64,000 nt of DNA from JBBDYH01 sp040901795 (GTDB taxonomy: Bacteria > Planctomycetota > Planctomycetia > Pirellulales > JALHPA01), in NCBI GenBank assembly GCA_040901795.1, contig JBBDYH010000126.1, positions 1 to 64,000 of the forward strand, given 5' to 3'. The position numbers and the translations under genes are program-made. Positions 50,131 through 58,034 of this stretch are shown in pieces. The notes under the pieces were generated by a model. That model did no database searches and was not told the origin of the DNA. It was given only the letters and a program-made list of their open reading frames with translations. Every line of letters starts with the position of its first letter. Within the stretch, counting starts at the first letter, position 1.

Positions 50131-51573
50131 TTAGATCGTCAACTCGTAAACTTCCGGCCCGACGTGCTGCGTAACGACCTGTCCGAACAGCGTGTGGGCG
50201 TTGGCGTCGTAGATGGTCACGGGCAAAAGCTCGCCCATCTGGCGGCGGTTGCCTTCGAAGACCACGATGCGGTCGCAGTGGGTGCGGCCGACGAGCTGGA
50301 CGAGGGGACTGTCGGGATCGGCGTGCTTGCGAGCGTCTTTGCTGGGACCTTCGACGAGGACTTCAACCGTGCGGCCGAGAAACGCCTGGTGGTCCTCCTC
50401 GCTGATGCGATTCTGAATTGCCAGCAGCTCGTTGTTGCGGCGGCGTTTGACATCTTCCGGGACGTCGTTCGGGTATAGCTCGGCGCCCTTCGTGCCGGGA
50501 CGCTCGCTGTATTTGAAGATGAAGCTGTTTTTGAAGCGGCATTCCTCGACGAGCGCGACGGTCTGCTCAAAATCCTGTTCGGTCTCGCCGCAGAAGCCAA
50601 CGATGAAGTCGCTCGTCACGGCGTAGTCCGGCACTGTCGCGCGGATGCGGGCGTACATCTCGCGATATTCTTCGATGGTGTAGCCGCGTTTCATTCGGCG
50701 CAGGACTTCGTTCGATCCGCTTTGAGCGGGCACGTGCAGGTACGGCGAGACTTTTGGCAGGTCGCGCACCGCGGCCAGTAGATCGTCGGTCATGTCCTTG
50801 GGGTAATTGGTGACGAACTTCAGACGCACGAGCCCGTCGATGCAATGCAGTCGTTCGAGCAAGTCGGAGAGGCGCGTCGTGCGGCCGTCGCCGTGGTGGA
50901 ACTTGTAGCTGTTGACCGTTTGGCCGAGGAGCGTGATCTCGCGGCATCCTTCGCGGGCGAGCTTTACGGCTTCGGCGTAGATGTGATCGGGATGCCGCCC
51001 CTGCTCCGGCCCGCGGACGCTGGGCACGATGCAGTAGGTGCAGAACTTGTCGCAGCCGATCTGGATCCGCACGAAAGCCTGGTACGGCGTGGGCCGCATC
51101 TCGGGGTCGCGGTCGGGGTCGTAGCTCTCGAAGCTGCGTTCGATTTCCTCGCGCGGTCCCTCTTTGCGGCCGAGGCTCACCTCGAGCCGCGGACCACTGC
51201 CCACGGCGCCCTTGCCGGCGGCGATCTCTTCGAGCAGACGCGGTATTTGGTGCAACTGGCCAGGCCCCACGATCAGATCGACATAGGGCGCCCGCTGAAA
51301 GATGAGCTGCTGGTCCTTCTGCGCCATGCAGCCGATCACGCCGATGATCTTGTGTGGGTTGTGGTCCTTGGCGTGTTTCAGCCGGCCCAGGGCGGAATAG
51401 ATCTTGTCCTCGGCATGCTGGCGGACGCTGCAAGTGTTAAAGAGGACGGTGTCGGCATGCGAGGGCGAGTCGGTAAGCTGGTAGCCGTCCTTACGCAGCG
51501 CCGCCACCACGAGCTCGCTGTCGAGCACGTTCATCTGGCAACCGACGGTTTCGATGTAGAGGTATTTGGGCAC
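50131..51573 (-). CDS. miaB: tRNA-2-methylthio-N6-dimethylallyladenosine synthase
   Basis: A 480-residue radical-SAM methylthiotransferase that modifies A37 of tRNAs reading UNN codons. The UPF0004 domain carries cysteines in YIETVGCQMNVLDSELV, LFNTCSVRQHAED and IGVIGCMAQ. The radical-SAM [4Fe-4S] motif is CDKFCTYCIVP near residue 180. A TRAM domain closes the protein (RTVEVLVEGPSK). The GTG at 51573 (PKYLYIETVGCQM) is preferred because everything further upstream runs into the repeat at 51615-51743. Confidence 0.93.
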   Translation of the reverse strand: MPKYLYIETVGCQMNVLDSELVVAALRKDGYQLTDSPSHADTVLFNTCSVRQHAEDKIYSALGRLKHAKDHNPHKIIGVIGCMAQKDQQLIFQRAPYVDLIVGPGQLHQIPRLLEEIAAGKGAVGSGPRLEVSLGRKEGPREEIERSFESYDPDRDPEMRPTPYQAFVRIQIGCDKFCTYCIVPSVRGPEQGRHPDHIYAEAVKLAREGCREITLLGQTVNSYKFHHGDGRTTRLSDLLERLHCIDGLVRLKFVTNYPKDMTDDLLAAVRDLPKVSPYLHVPAQSGSNEVLRRMKRGYTIEEYREMYARIRATVPDYAVTSDFIVGFCGETEQDFEQTVALVEECRFKNSFIFKYSERPGTKGAELYPNDVPEDVKRRRNNELLAIQNRISEEDHQAFLGRTVEVLVEGPSKDARKHADPDSPLVQLVGRTHCDRIVVFEGNRRQMGELLPVTIYDANAHTLFGQVVTQHVGPEVYELTI

Positions 51574-51614
51574 GGATTTGGACTTGTGTCTGGTGGCCTG
51601 GTGTCCTCGTGTTA

Positions 51615-51743
51615 CTCGTTCCAAGGCTCTGCCTTGGAACGCACTGTCTGGTAGGCTCTGCCTGCAGGGTCCCTCTTATTGTCAACTGCGTTGCGCGAGG
51701 CAGAGCCTCGCAAGCAGTGTGTTCCCAGGCGGAGCCTGGGAAC
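51615..51743. repeat. GTTCCCAGGC composite palindrome element, copy C
   Basis: It begins CTCGTTCCAAGGCTCTGCCT then TGGAACG and ends GTTCCCAGGCGGAGCCTGGG then AAC. About 129 bases between miaB and the small membrane protein gene. Confidence 0.8.
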
Positions 51744-51749
51744 CAGAGG

Positions 51750-51923
51750 TTACTTCGTTGACGCTTCCTCGGCGGCTTTTTTCGCTTTCGCCCCGCGGGC
51801 TTGCTCTTCCAAGTCGCTCAGCAGCTCATCGCGGCGGTGCAGCATCAGCCGCACGAGCGCGGTCATTGCGATGAACGCAACCACACCCAGGATCACGATA
51901 TCGGCGGTCGTCCAGTTGGCCAC
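51750..51923 (-). CDS. Small membrane protein with coiled tail
   Basis: A 57-residue protein from a GTG at 51923 that has GGAGGG with a 7-base gap, a stronger start than any upstream ATG. One transmembrane helix (ADIVILGVVAFIAMTALVRL) is followed by a charged helical tail (HRRDELLSDLEEQARGAKAK). Probably inner membrane, N-out. No family recognised. It may be transcribed from the promoter at 52599-52628 with a long leader. Confidence 0.6.
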   Translation of the reverse strand: MANWTTADIVILGVVAFIAMTALVRLMLHRRDELLSDLEEQARGAKAKKAAEEASTK

Positions 51924-52012
51924 TGCCTGGCCCTCCAGGGAACATTGCTGGCGGAAAAGGTCTATTCTAACCGCATTTGCGAATGGGGCGAAGGCCGGCA
52001 AAGAGGATCCAG

Positions 52013-52032
52013 GGTTCGGGGTTCAGGGTTCA
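52013..52032 (-). repeat. TGAACCC-type heptads
   Basis: GGGTTCGGGGTTCAGGGTTC on the plus strand; the same family as at 4663, 16829, 20838 and 49242, but here about 90 bases from the nearest start codon. Confidence 0.6.
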
Positions 52033-52441
52033 ACAAGAGCCGAATTGGAATGAGCAAAAGAGAGTGTGGAGTGCGGAATTCGGAGCGCGGGGCGTTGGAG
52101 TTTTTGGCGCTCCACCTGGCAAAAATGCATGGGGGGGTAAATGCGCAGAAACTCAGGCGGTTTGGCGGATGGTCGATTGACGGAAGTGCTTGAAGTGTTG
52201 GTGGTTGCATTTTTAGGGTAACGACGGGCGGGAATTATTGGCGCTGGGTGCCACGTGCGCTGGAATTCGCAGGCAAGCAGATCCGAGAAGGCAGATTGGC
52301 AGAAGTTAACAAAGGAAAACGAAAGAGTTGGCAAAAGGGACGATTGTTTTTGTACCAGGCGCGATGCGCGCATTCCTTAGGGGGTTTTGAAACAATAATC
52401 GTGTGTTGATCGGTCGCGGCGGTGCTCATCGACGCGCTCGT

Positions 52442-52480
52442 GATGAGAGCCGACGGCTAGCGCTTTTGTCGGAGCTCATC
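52442..52480. other. Stable hairpin in gene-free interval
   Basis: Arms GATGAGAGCCGAC (52442-52454) and GTCGGAGCTCATC (52468-52480) pair except for two central bases, with a 13-base loop. It lies about 115 bases downstream of the promoter at 52599-52628 on the minus strand. Confidence 0.5.
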
Positions 52481-52598
52481 TTTAGAATAAGCCGCTTGCG
52501 CTTGTCTACGGTTATTGGCACAGAGCACTAGCCACCGGCCGCGGCGGGTAGCGGCAGGCGCCAGCGGGCTCCTTGGCGGCTTTGCTTCTATGGTCATG

Positions 52599-52628
52599 TG
52601 TATAGCATAAAAGTGGCCCGCTTGTCAA
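52599..52628 (-). promoter_or_regulatory. Near-consensus sigma-70 promoter
   Basis: On the minus strand TTGACA (52623-52628), an 18-base spacer, then TATACA (52599-52604) with an extended -10 (TGC). It points leftward into the gene-free interval. It is related in sequence to the promoter at 45803-45832. Confidence 0.7.
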
Positions 52629-52696
52629 GGGGGTGGGGATAGAGGAAAGGGAGATGGGAAGTGTTAGTAGCCGGCTGCGAGCGGCCTAGTTCCATT

Positions 52697-52728
52697 AAAA
52701 AAGGCCCGCGGATTGCTCCGCGGGCCTT
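52697..52728 (-). terminator. Rho-independent terminator
   Basis: On the minus strand a perfect 12-base stem (AAGGCCCGCGGA paired with TCCGCGGGCCTT), a four-base loop, then a run of Ts. It lies 31 bases after the stop of the subtilisin-like protein. Confidence 0.9.
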
Positions 52729-52759
52729 CACGACTTTATCGACTCAGATGCTGCTACGA

Positions 52760-55700
52760 CTACAAGGGAGTACCGTTGGGATCGTAATTTGCTCCTAAGA
52801 ACGTGATGTCGTTGTCATCCACATCGCCGTCGTAGTCCGAGTCTCCAAGCCACCAATGCATCCCCGAGTTGTTTCCGTAGGTTACACCGAGAATTGTTAC
52901 GTCGTCGTCGTCAACTAAGCCGGTGATGTTTGGATCGCCCGTGTAGGTGTACTTCACGAGAACGTCGTACTGGCTGACGAGCTGGCCACTGAAAGTCGTG
53001 AACGACGTGGCACCGACCTCGGGCAACTGACTGTTGCGGACAAGTGCTAGCGCGGTGGAACCGCCTGCCGCCGCGGCGCTCGTGCTCATGACCCCTGCAC
53101 CGGTCCATGCGCCACTGTTGTAGCCACTCACAATCAGAGCATACAGGTCGTTATACCTGGTGACTTCGTTTGCCGAATTGGCGCGAAGGATCAGGTCGTT
53201 GTCGTACAAGTCGAGCTTGCCGCCGTTGATGACTGTGACAGAATCGACGACGAGCACACGGCCGCCGTTGGCGGGCATATTCACAAGCGCCCCCGTTCCT
53301 ACGACGCCGATGGCGGCCAGGTTCTGCGTCGTATTAAAGACGACGTTGGAGCTGGTCGCGCCTGTTCCCAGAGAGGCATTGACGGACCAGTTGGCGACGC
53401 GCGTCTGACCGGCTTGTGTGGCGGCGACGCCAGTGTCGGTATCGAAGTTAGTCGTACCGTTCTGATTGATATACGTGACCGAGACGGACCGGTCGCTGAT
53501 GTGGCCAGCTCCAATGGTCACGGTCCCCGTGCCGCTCTTGGTGAGTAACCGTGGCGGATGGCCAGCCGACGTATCCCAACTGATCGTCAGCGTTGAGCTT
53601 CCTGAATTCGAGCCGGAGACAGACAGCGTATCACTCAACTTTGCGGTAAATGACGACCCTAGGCTCTGCGACTCGGTATTCGAAATGACTAGCGTGCTGG
53701 AAGGCTGGGACCGGTTGGCTTCGGGCACGGCGCCGTTTTCAGCCACACGAACTGTGATGTTCCAGGTTCCGGTCGGCGTAAGCGGTGTGGTTGGCGTGAG
53801 ATTGTTGTAGGTGGTTACTCCCGCAGCTAACTGGGTTTCCGCCACGGCGACGTTGTTTACGTACAGCCAGACATGCGAACCCGCCGGTGCCGTTCCAGTA
53901 AACGTCGGCGTCGTGTCCCCAGTGTTATTGTCAGTCGCCGAGATTCCCCAGTCGCTGCTCGCTACCAGATCGGGCAAGGCGGGTGTAAAGGCATTATAGG
54001 CAGCAGCCAACGCATTAAAGCGACCAAACCCCGAGTTTACATCGTAACCCGCGGAGTCAATATCCACTGCGTTGTTGGTGAGAAACGATGAGACTTGGGT
54101 CGGCGTAGAGGAAGCATTTATATCCAATAACAATGCGGCAATGCCGGCAATGTGCGGCGCGGCTGCCGACGTGCCGAAAAACGGGAAATCGAAGAAGCCT
54201 AACTCTCCGATCCTGGTCCGTACGCCGTTGATCCCGGCCCCATCCAAGGACTGTCTCGCGACGGATTGTTGCGTCGCGAAGTTGGTGTAAACGGTCGCCG
54301 GTCCGCGCGAACTGAACTCTCGGATGGTGTCGGTGCCGGCATCGGCGGCATCGATTGCGCCCGCGGTAATTACTCCGGTCACGGCCTTGTGGCCGAACAT
54401 GGAGTCAGTGACGGTAGCATCGTCATCCGCCATCGTGCCTGCAGGAGTCACGTAGATTTCTAGTTCGCGATCAACGCCTGCCGCTCTCTCCACAACAATC
54501 CCGACCTGCACCGCGGAAGCCGAAGTGTTTGTCCAAAAAGCGCGCTCGCGGGGATTGTCGTTTCCTCCAACTCCATCCTGAACGACGATGCCGCGAGTAC
54601 CGAGCGTTGCATGCGTCGTCAAATCGATGAACCAGATGTTGTAATCATTCGCGCTGGTCCCGAGCGGATCGCTCCAATGGAGCCACGCCTCCACCTGCCC
54701 GCCGGCCGCTACGTTGACATTGAGGATGTTGTCGAGCTGAGCTCCCACTTTGAAATCGTGTATACCAGCCCCGTCGTTCGAAAACTGCCCTTGATAATGG
54801 CGGTTGGCACGGTTTCCTGCGGCAGTCACAAAGGTGACGCCCTCGGCAATTGCGTTGCTCGCCGCTTGCGCGACGATACCATCGCTGAATGCTTCCTCGT
54901 TGAAGAACTGAAGATCGTCTACGATCACGTCAACGTCCTGGTCGAGCAACCAGTTGATCGAATCGACCATATCCTGGGCGACATATTCCGTAATCTCGTT
55001 GCCTTGCAGGTCATATCCGATATGCCGGAAGCCGGAAAAGAAAAGTTCGGCGCCCGGCGCGATGTCATGCACAATCTCAAGCATGGCAGTCCCTTCGTCG
55101 TGCTCTTCGGCGCCCGAGCGGACGGGATCGATCGTGACGCTTGCAGGCAGGTCGGCGGTCGTTTGCACACTGGCGCGGTTTGGAACGCCAGACGAAATGA
55201 CGCCTACTTTTATGCCCGTGCCGTCGAACCCCAAGACGCTGCGGACGTCGTCGGCCAACAGCAATGCATCTCCTTCAGTGGTCTCATTTCCAATGTCGGT
55301 AACGCCATTTACCGGCAACGAGAGGCTTTCGACAACCGGGAGCGCCGCCAACCGATTCACGCCGTGAGACGGAACCCATGCGTGAAGCTGGTTGCTTTGA
55401 ATTCCAAAGCCTGCGGATTGGAATTGCCAGCCGTCGAGACGCGCTCCGGCACGCTGAAGAGCAGTTATCGTCCCGGGCGACGTGTCGGTCGTGGTAATAA
55501 CAGTGCGAATCTCCGCCAGGGCGTTCACACCCGCAACTGACGCATTCGGCAGATCGAGTGCGATTAGCGCCTCACGGAGGTCTTCGCCACCGCGCGTGCC
55601 ACGCCGCGACGCGGAACTCAGATGTTCGGCCAATTCCCAATAGTGCGAATCCACTTTGCCGGCTATTTGCGCTGGAACGGCGGCGGATTGATCATCCAGA

Positions 55701-55840
55701 ACCGACGTGAAGAGTCGAGCGTTGTCGATTTCGATCGGCGCCGCCGAGAGGAGTGAGCGCTGTTCCAAGACTTCAAACGAAAACCTGCGAGTGTTCTGAA
55801 GCTGACGCGTCCGTCTTGTCGTTCTCTTTCGGAAATCCAT
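52760..55840 (-). CDS. Subtilisin-like secreted protein with LEPR-XLL motif and dockerin
   Basis: A 1026-residue protein with AAGGA seven bases before the ATG. The basic N-terminus carries FEVLEQRSLLSA, the LEPR-XLL export motif of planctomycetes. An S8-type domain follows. The Ser box is intact (FFGTSAAAPHIAGIAALLLD, near 557), but the Asp box reads VGVISSGV near 215 with Ser where Asp is expected, and the His box is EEHDEGTAMLEIVHDIAPGA rather than HGTH. Beta-sandwich regions follow, ending in a dockerin (VDDDDVTILG, DSDYDGDVDDNDITFLGANY) with calcium-loop Asp residues. It may be a degenerate peptidase acting as a scaffold. Confidence 0.85.
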   Translation of the reverse strand: MDFRKRTTRRTRQLQNTRRFSFEVLEQRSLLSAAPIEIDNARLFTSVLDDQSAAVPAQIAGKVDSHYWELAEHLSSASRRGTRGGEDLREALIALDLPNASVAGVNALAEIRTVITTTDTSPGTITALQRAGARLDGWQFQSAGFGIQSNQLHAWVPSHGVNRLAALPVVESLSLPVNGVTDIGNETTEGDALLLADDVRSVLGFDGTGIKVGVISSGVPNRASVQTTADLPASVTIDPVRSGAEEHDEGTAMLEIVHDIAPGAELFFSGFRHIGYDLQGNEITEYVAQDMVDSINWLLDQDVDVIVDDLQFFNEEAFSDGIVAQAASNAIAEGVTFVTAAGNRANRHYQGQFSNDGAGIHDFKVGAQLDNILNVNVAAGGQVEAWLHWSDPLGTSANDYNIWFIDLTTHATLGTRGIVVQDGVGGNDNPRERAFWTNTSASAVQVGIVVERAAGVDRELEIYVTPAGTMADDDATVTDSMFGHKAVTGVITAGAIDAADAGTDTIREFSSRGPATVYTNFATQQSVARQSLDGAGINGVRTRIGELGFFDFPFFGTSAAAPHIAGIAALLLDINASSTPTQVSSFLTNNAVDIDSAGYDVNSGFGRFNALAAAYNAFTPALPDLVASSDWGISATDNNTGDTTPTFTGTAPAGSHVWLYVNNVAVAETQLAAGVTTYNNLTPTTPLTPTGTWNITVRVAENGAVPEANRSQPSSTLVISNTESQSLGSSFTAKLSDTLSVSGSNSGSSTLTISWDTSAGHPPRLLTKSGTGTVTIGAGHISDRSVSVTYINQNGTTNFDTDTGVAATQAGQTRVANWSVNASLGTGATSSNVVFNTTQNLAAIGVVGTGALVNMPANGGRVLVVDSVTVINGGKLDLYDNDLILRANSANEVTRYNDLYALIVSGYNSGAWTGAGVMSTSAAAAGGSTALALVRNSQLPEVGATSFTTFSGQLVSQYDVLVKYTYTGDPNITGLVDDDDVTILGVTYGNNSGMHWWLGDSDYDGDVDDNDITFLGANYDPNGTPL

Positions 55841-55889
55841 TCTTCGATCCTTCTGCTAAAGAGTGAAACAAAAAGTACAAGCGGTACAA

Positions 55890-56672
55890 CTATCTGTGGG
55901 TCCTCCTTCGACAACGCTTTCTATAGGCAAAGGCTGCGAGTACGATCGCCACTGTAGCGCTATACGCGATCGTGGCCGGTTCCGGTACGACGGTCACTTC
56001 TCGCACAAAAGCGACAATATCGTACGGCCGGCCGAGTGGCGGCTGTTCAGCTCCCCCACCGGCGAGGACCTCGGCGCGGCGGAAACGGCCCGGATCTAGC
56101 GAGACGGGCAGCGAGTCGGAAGCCCATGAATCCATTTGGAGGTTGTCCCAGAAGACCTGAATCGTCTTAAGTTGGGCGGGAGGTCCTCCAATAAAGTGCC
56201 CCCCGTGAAACATGAACGAGTCGATTGGCGGACTGATTCCCGGCGCCAAGGACGCGTTGTCTAGAATCTCAATCAGGAACGTACTCGTCGGGTCATTTCG
56301 GAGTGTCAGACCTCCAACCGTCAACGCAAGGCCGAATTCTGTACCTGATCCGGAAAGCTCGTACCGCCCTCTGCGCGGGTTGTCCGGCAAGCTATCTGGG
56401 ACGCTCGTGTCGTAGGTGAGAAACGCGGTGAACGGTGCGCCAGTAACAACATCAGGAGGAAGAACGAACGTTGGATCGTAGACTTGAACAGTGCCCGTCA
56501 TTTGGAAGCGAATCACCTCTGCCGTCGCCGTTGCCGAACGCGAAACAGCCAGGGCGAGCGCCATTGGTAGTATTGAGCGAATGCCGATCAGAGTGCGAGC
56601 GCCACCGCGATTGAGCGCGGCGCGACAGCACAGTGACGTGATTAGAGCAAGCAAAATAGCTAAACGACTCAT
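55890..56672 (-). CDS. PEP-CTERM anchored exported protein
   Basis: A 260-residue protein from the ATG at 56672 (MSRLAILLALITSLCC), with signal-type hydrophobic segments (RSILPMALALAVSRSATATA), a beta-rich middle (PFTAFLTYDTSVPDSLPDNP, GRYELSGSGTEFGLALTVGG), and a C-terminal PEP-CTERM sorting signal (VVPEPATIAYSATVAIVLAA then FAYRKRCRRR). Probably exosortase-processed. No function assigned. It lies just upstream of the subtilisin-like protein on the same strand (50-base gap). Confidence 0.8.
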   Translation of the reverse strand: MSRLAILLALITSLCCRAALNRGGARTLIGIRSILPMALALAVSRSATATAEVIRFQMTGTVQVYDPTFVLPPDVVTGAPFTAFLTYDTSVPDSLPDNPRRGRYELSGSGTEFGLALTVGGLTLRNDPTSTFLIEILDNASLAPGISPPIDSFMFHGGHFIGGPPAQLKTIQVFWDNLQMDSWASDSLPVSLDPGRFRRAEVLAGGGAEQPPLGRPYDIVAFVREVTVVPEPATIAYSATVAIVLAAFAYRKRCRRRTHR

Positions 56673-56937
56673 CAAGGCAATCTCACAGGGGTCGCGTCGA
56701 ACGGCCCTTCGTCTATGACTCTTGCTGGCGCCGTGATGGGCGCCGATATCGGACCCTGGTTCTGAGCATAATTGAAGTACGACGATTCGCGAAAAAAAGA
56801 AAACTGGTCCCACACGAGAAATGCGGCAAAGCGAAACGGCCGTTGGCCTTGCGGAAACCGGTGCCGCGCGGGACCGGTTTTGCCGCGGGTCGATTCTTCC
56901 CAAGCGAGTACAAGCGCGCGGTTAGACTGGACTACCA

Positions 56938-57612
56938 TCATTGTCCAAGCTCGACTCGCTCGACGATGTCGCGCATTTCACGCAATACGGCCGTGATCCG
57001 GCGGTCTACGGCTTGTGCGTGTTTTTCCGCGGATGCGCTTGCTCGCGATTCCACCAGATCGCCGAGATGCAACAGATGATCCTTCAGGTCAACAAGCTGG
57101 CCGTTGGTCTCAGCCGCGACTCTGGGAGCGTGAAGAGCTGCCACCGACCCGTTTGTGCGTCGCGTGGGTGCTCGGTTTGCAGCCAGCCGACCGGGGAACT
57201 TCAACAGCTTCGCTACCGAAGGCGTCTCGTGGCGGTTGCTGGCATCTCTGAGGTAGGCTTCAAAGACATCCGCTGGAATCGAGGCCAACCGCTGCCACCG
57301 CGACGACCGGTTCTTGCTGAGCCGCAGCGCGCCGAGCGTATGCCGCGACGCCGTGCGGCCGCCATTTCGTGGCCGTCCTCCGCGCGACAATCCCGCCTCT
57401 GCCAGGAGCTCGCCTATGCGTCGTGCGGCGCGAACGCTAACTTCTGCCAGAACGTTCCGCACGTCCTTCGGCAGGCGGGCGCGGCCCGTGGAGGCGCGCT
57501 GCGCCTCGATCGCTTCGTAAATCCCCTGAGCGCCGGCCAGCGACACCACTTCAGTTAATTTGCGGCCAAGTTGTGCCAGCGCGGCGAGTTTCTCTTCATG
57601 CTTGCGCTTCAT
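56938..57612 (-). CDS. Phage/plasmid-type hypothetical protein
   Basis: A 224-residue protein with a strong GGAGGG ahead of its ATG. The middle (VRAARRIGELLAEAGLSRGG, LGALRLSKNRSSRWQRLASI, PADVFEAYLRDASNRHETPS) matches the pattern found in proteins of phages and plasmids that carry ParB-like or methyltransferase partners (RRIGELL, LSKxxSSRWQxLAxIP). The C-terminus is helical and acidic (ITAVLREMRDIVERVELG). No catalytic domain is present. A trace of horizontally acquired DNA; no integrase or other phage gene is next to it. Confidence 0.65.
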   Translation of the reverse strand: MKRKHEEKLAALAQLGRKLTEVVSLAGAQGIYEAIEAQRASTGRARLPKDVRNVLAEVSVRAARRIGELLAEAGLSRGGRPRNGGRTASRHTLGALRLSKNRSSRWQRLASIPADVFEAYLRDASNRHETPSVAKLLKFPGRLAANRAPTRRTNGSVAALHAPRVAAETNGQLVDLKDHLLHLGDLVESRASASAEKHAQAVDRRITAVLREMRDIVERVELGQ

Positions 57613-58005
57613 CGAGGTTCCCTCCTTTCTGAGCCCGACCTTGATCCGATAGTCGTGGACTCATCGCTCGCATCTAAAACAGGGCGCCTGTGAGCCTTGG
57701 CGCACACAGCCCATGTCGCAAGAGACGCGCGCCGTTCAAGCCGAAAGACCGTTGGGGCTTGCAAGATCGACTGCTCCGTTTTGGCGCGCGGCCTCGTGTC
57801 TGTCCGAACCGCAATCTAGAAGCTATATGGAATCACTGCAATAGTTGAAATGTGAGATTGGAGTGAGCCGGCGGATTCTTGCGGTAGACCGCATGGTGTG
57901 CAGTGAGAGCGACGCGGCGCGCCGAGAACGGAGGAGAGGCGAAGCAATGTCGCCCCGCTGGGGCTTCGGGCGGTTCGCGGGGATTCCGGGGGCTTGTGCC
58001 CCCGG
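57613..58005. other. 393-base gene-free interval
   Basis: It lies between fmt and the phage-like gene. The right-hand part (from 57946) holds composite repeat copy 3. The rest shows no coding frame with a ribosome site, and no promoter or hairpin stood out. Confidence 0.5.
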
Positions 58006-58034
58006 CTACAGTATGTCGCCCCTTGCGGGGCTTT
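57946..58034. repeat. Composite GGGGCGACAT element, copy 3 (inverted)
   Basis: Read on the minus strand: AAGCCCCGCAAGGGGCGACA, then CTGTAGCCGGGGGCACAAGC then CCCCGG, a short spacer, then GAAGCCCCAGCGGGGCGACA then TT. The same block order as copies 1 and 2. The start of this element (58006-58034) encodes the last residues and the stop codon of fmt. Confidence 0.85.

Larger units (their letters stand above)
51924..52696. other. 770-base gene-free interval with promoter, hairpin and repeats
   Basis: It contains TGAACCC-type heptads at 52013-52032, a purine-rich stretch 52280-52350, a 13-base-arm hairpin at 52442-52480, and a near-consensus leftward promoter at 52599-52628. A minus-strand open frame 52235-52429 (64 residues, MSTAATDQHTIIVSKPPKEC) lies downstream of the promoter but has no ribosome site and no recognised fold. 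The interval could give a structured noncoding RNA or a long leader for the small membrane protein. Confidence 0.5.

Noticed and set aside
52235..52429. A 64-codon minus-strand frame downstream of the strong promoter
   Set aside because: There is no Shine-Dalgarno and no recognisable fold; composition resembles noncoding DNA. Could still be a small protein.
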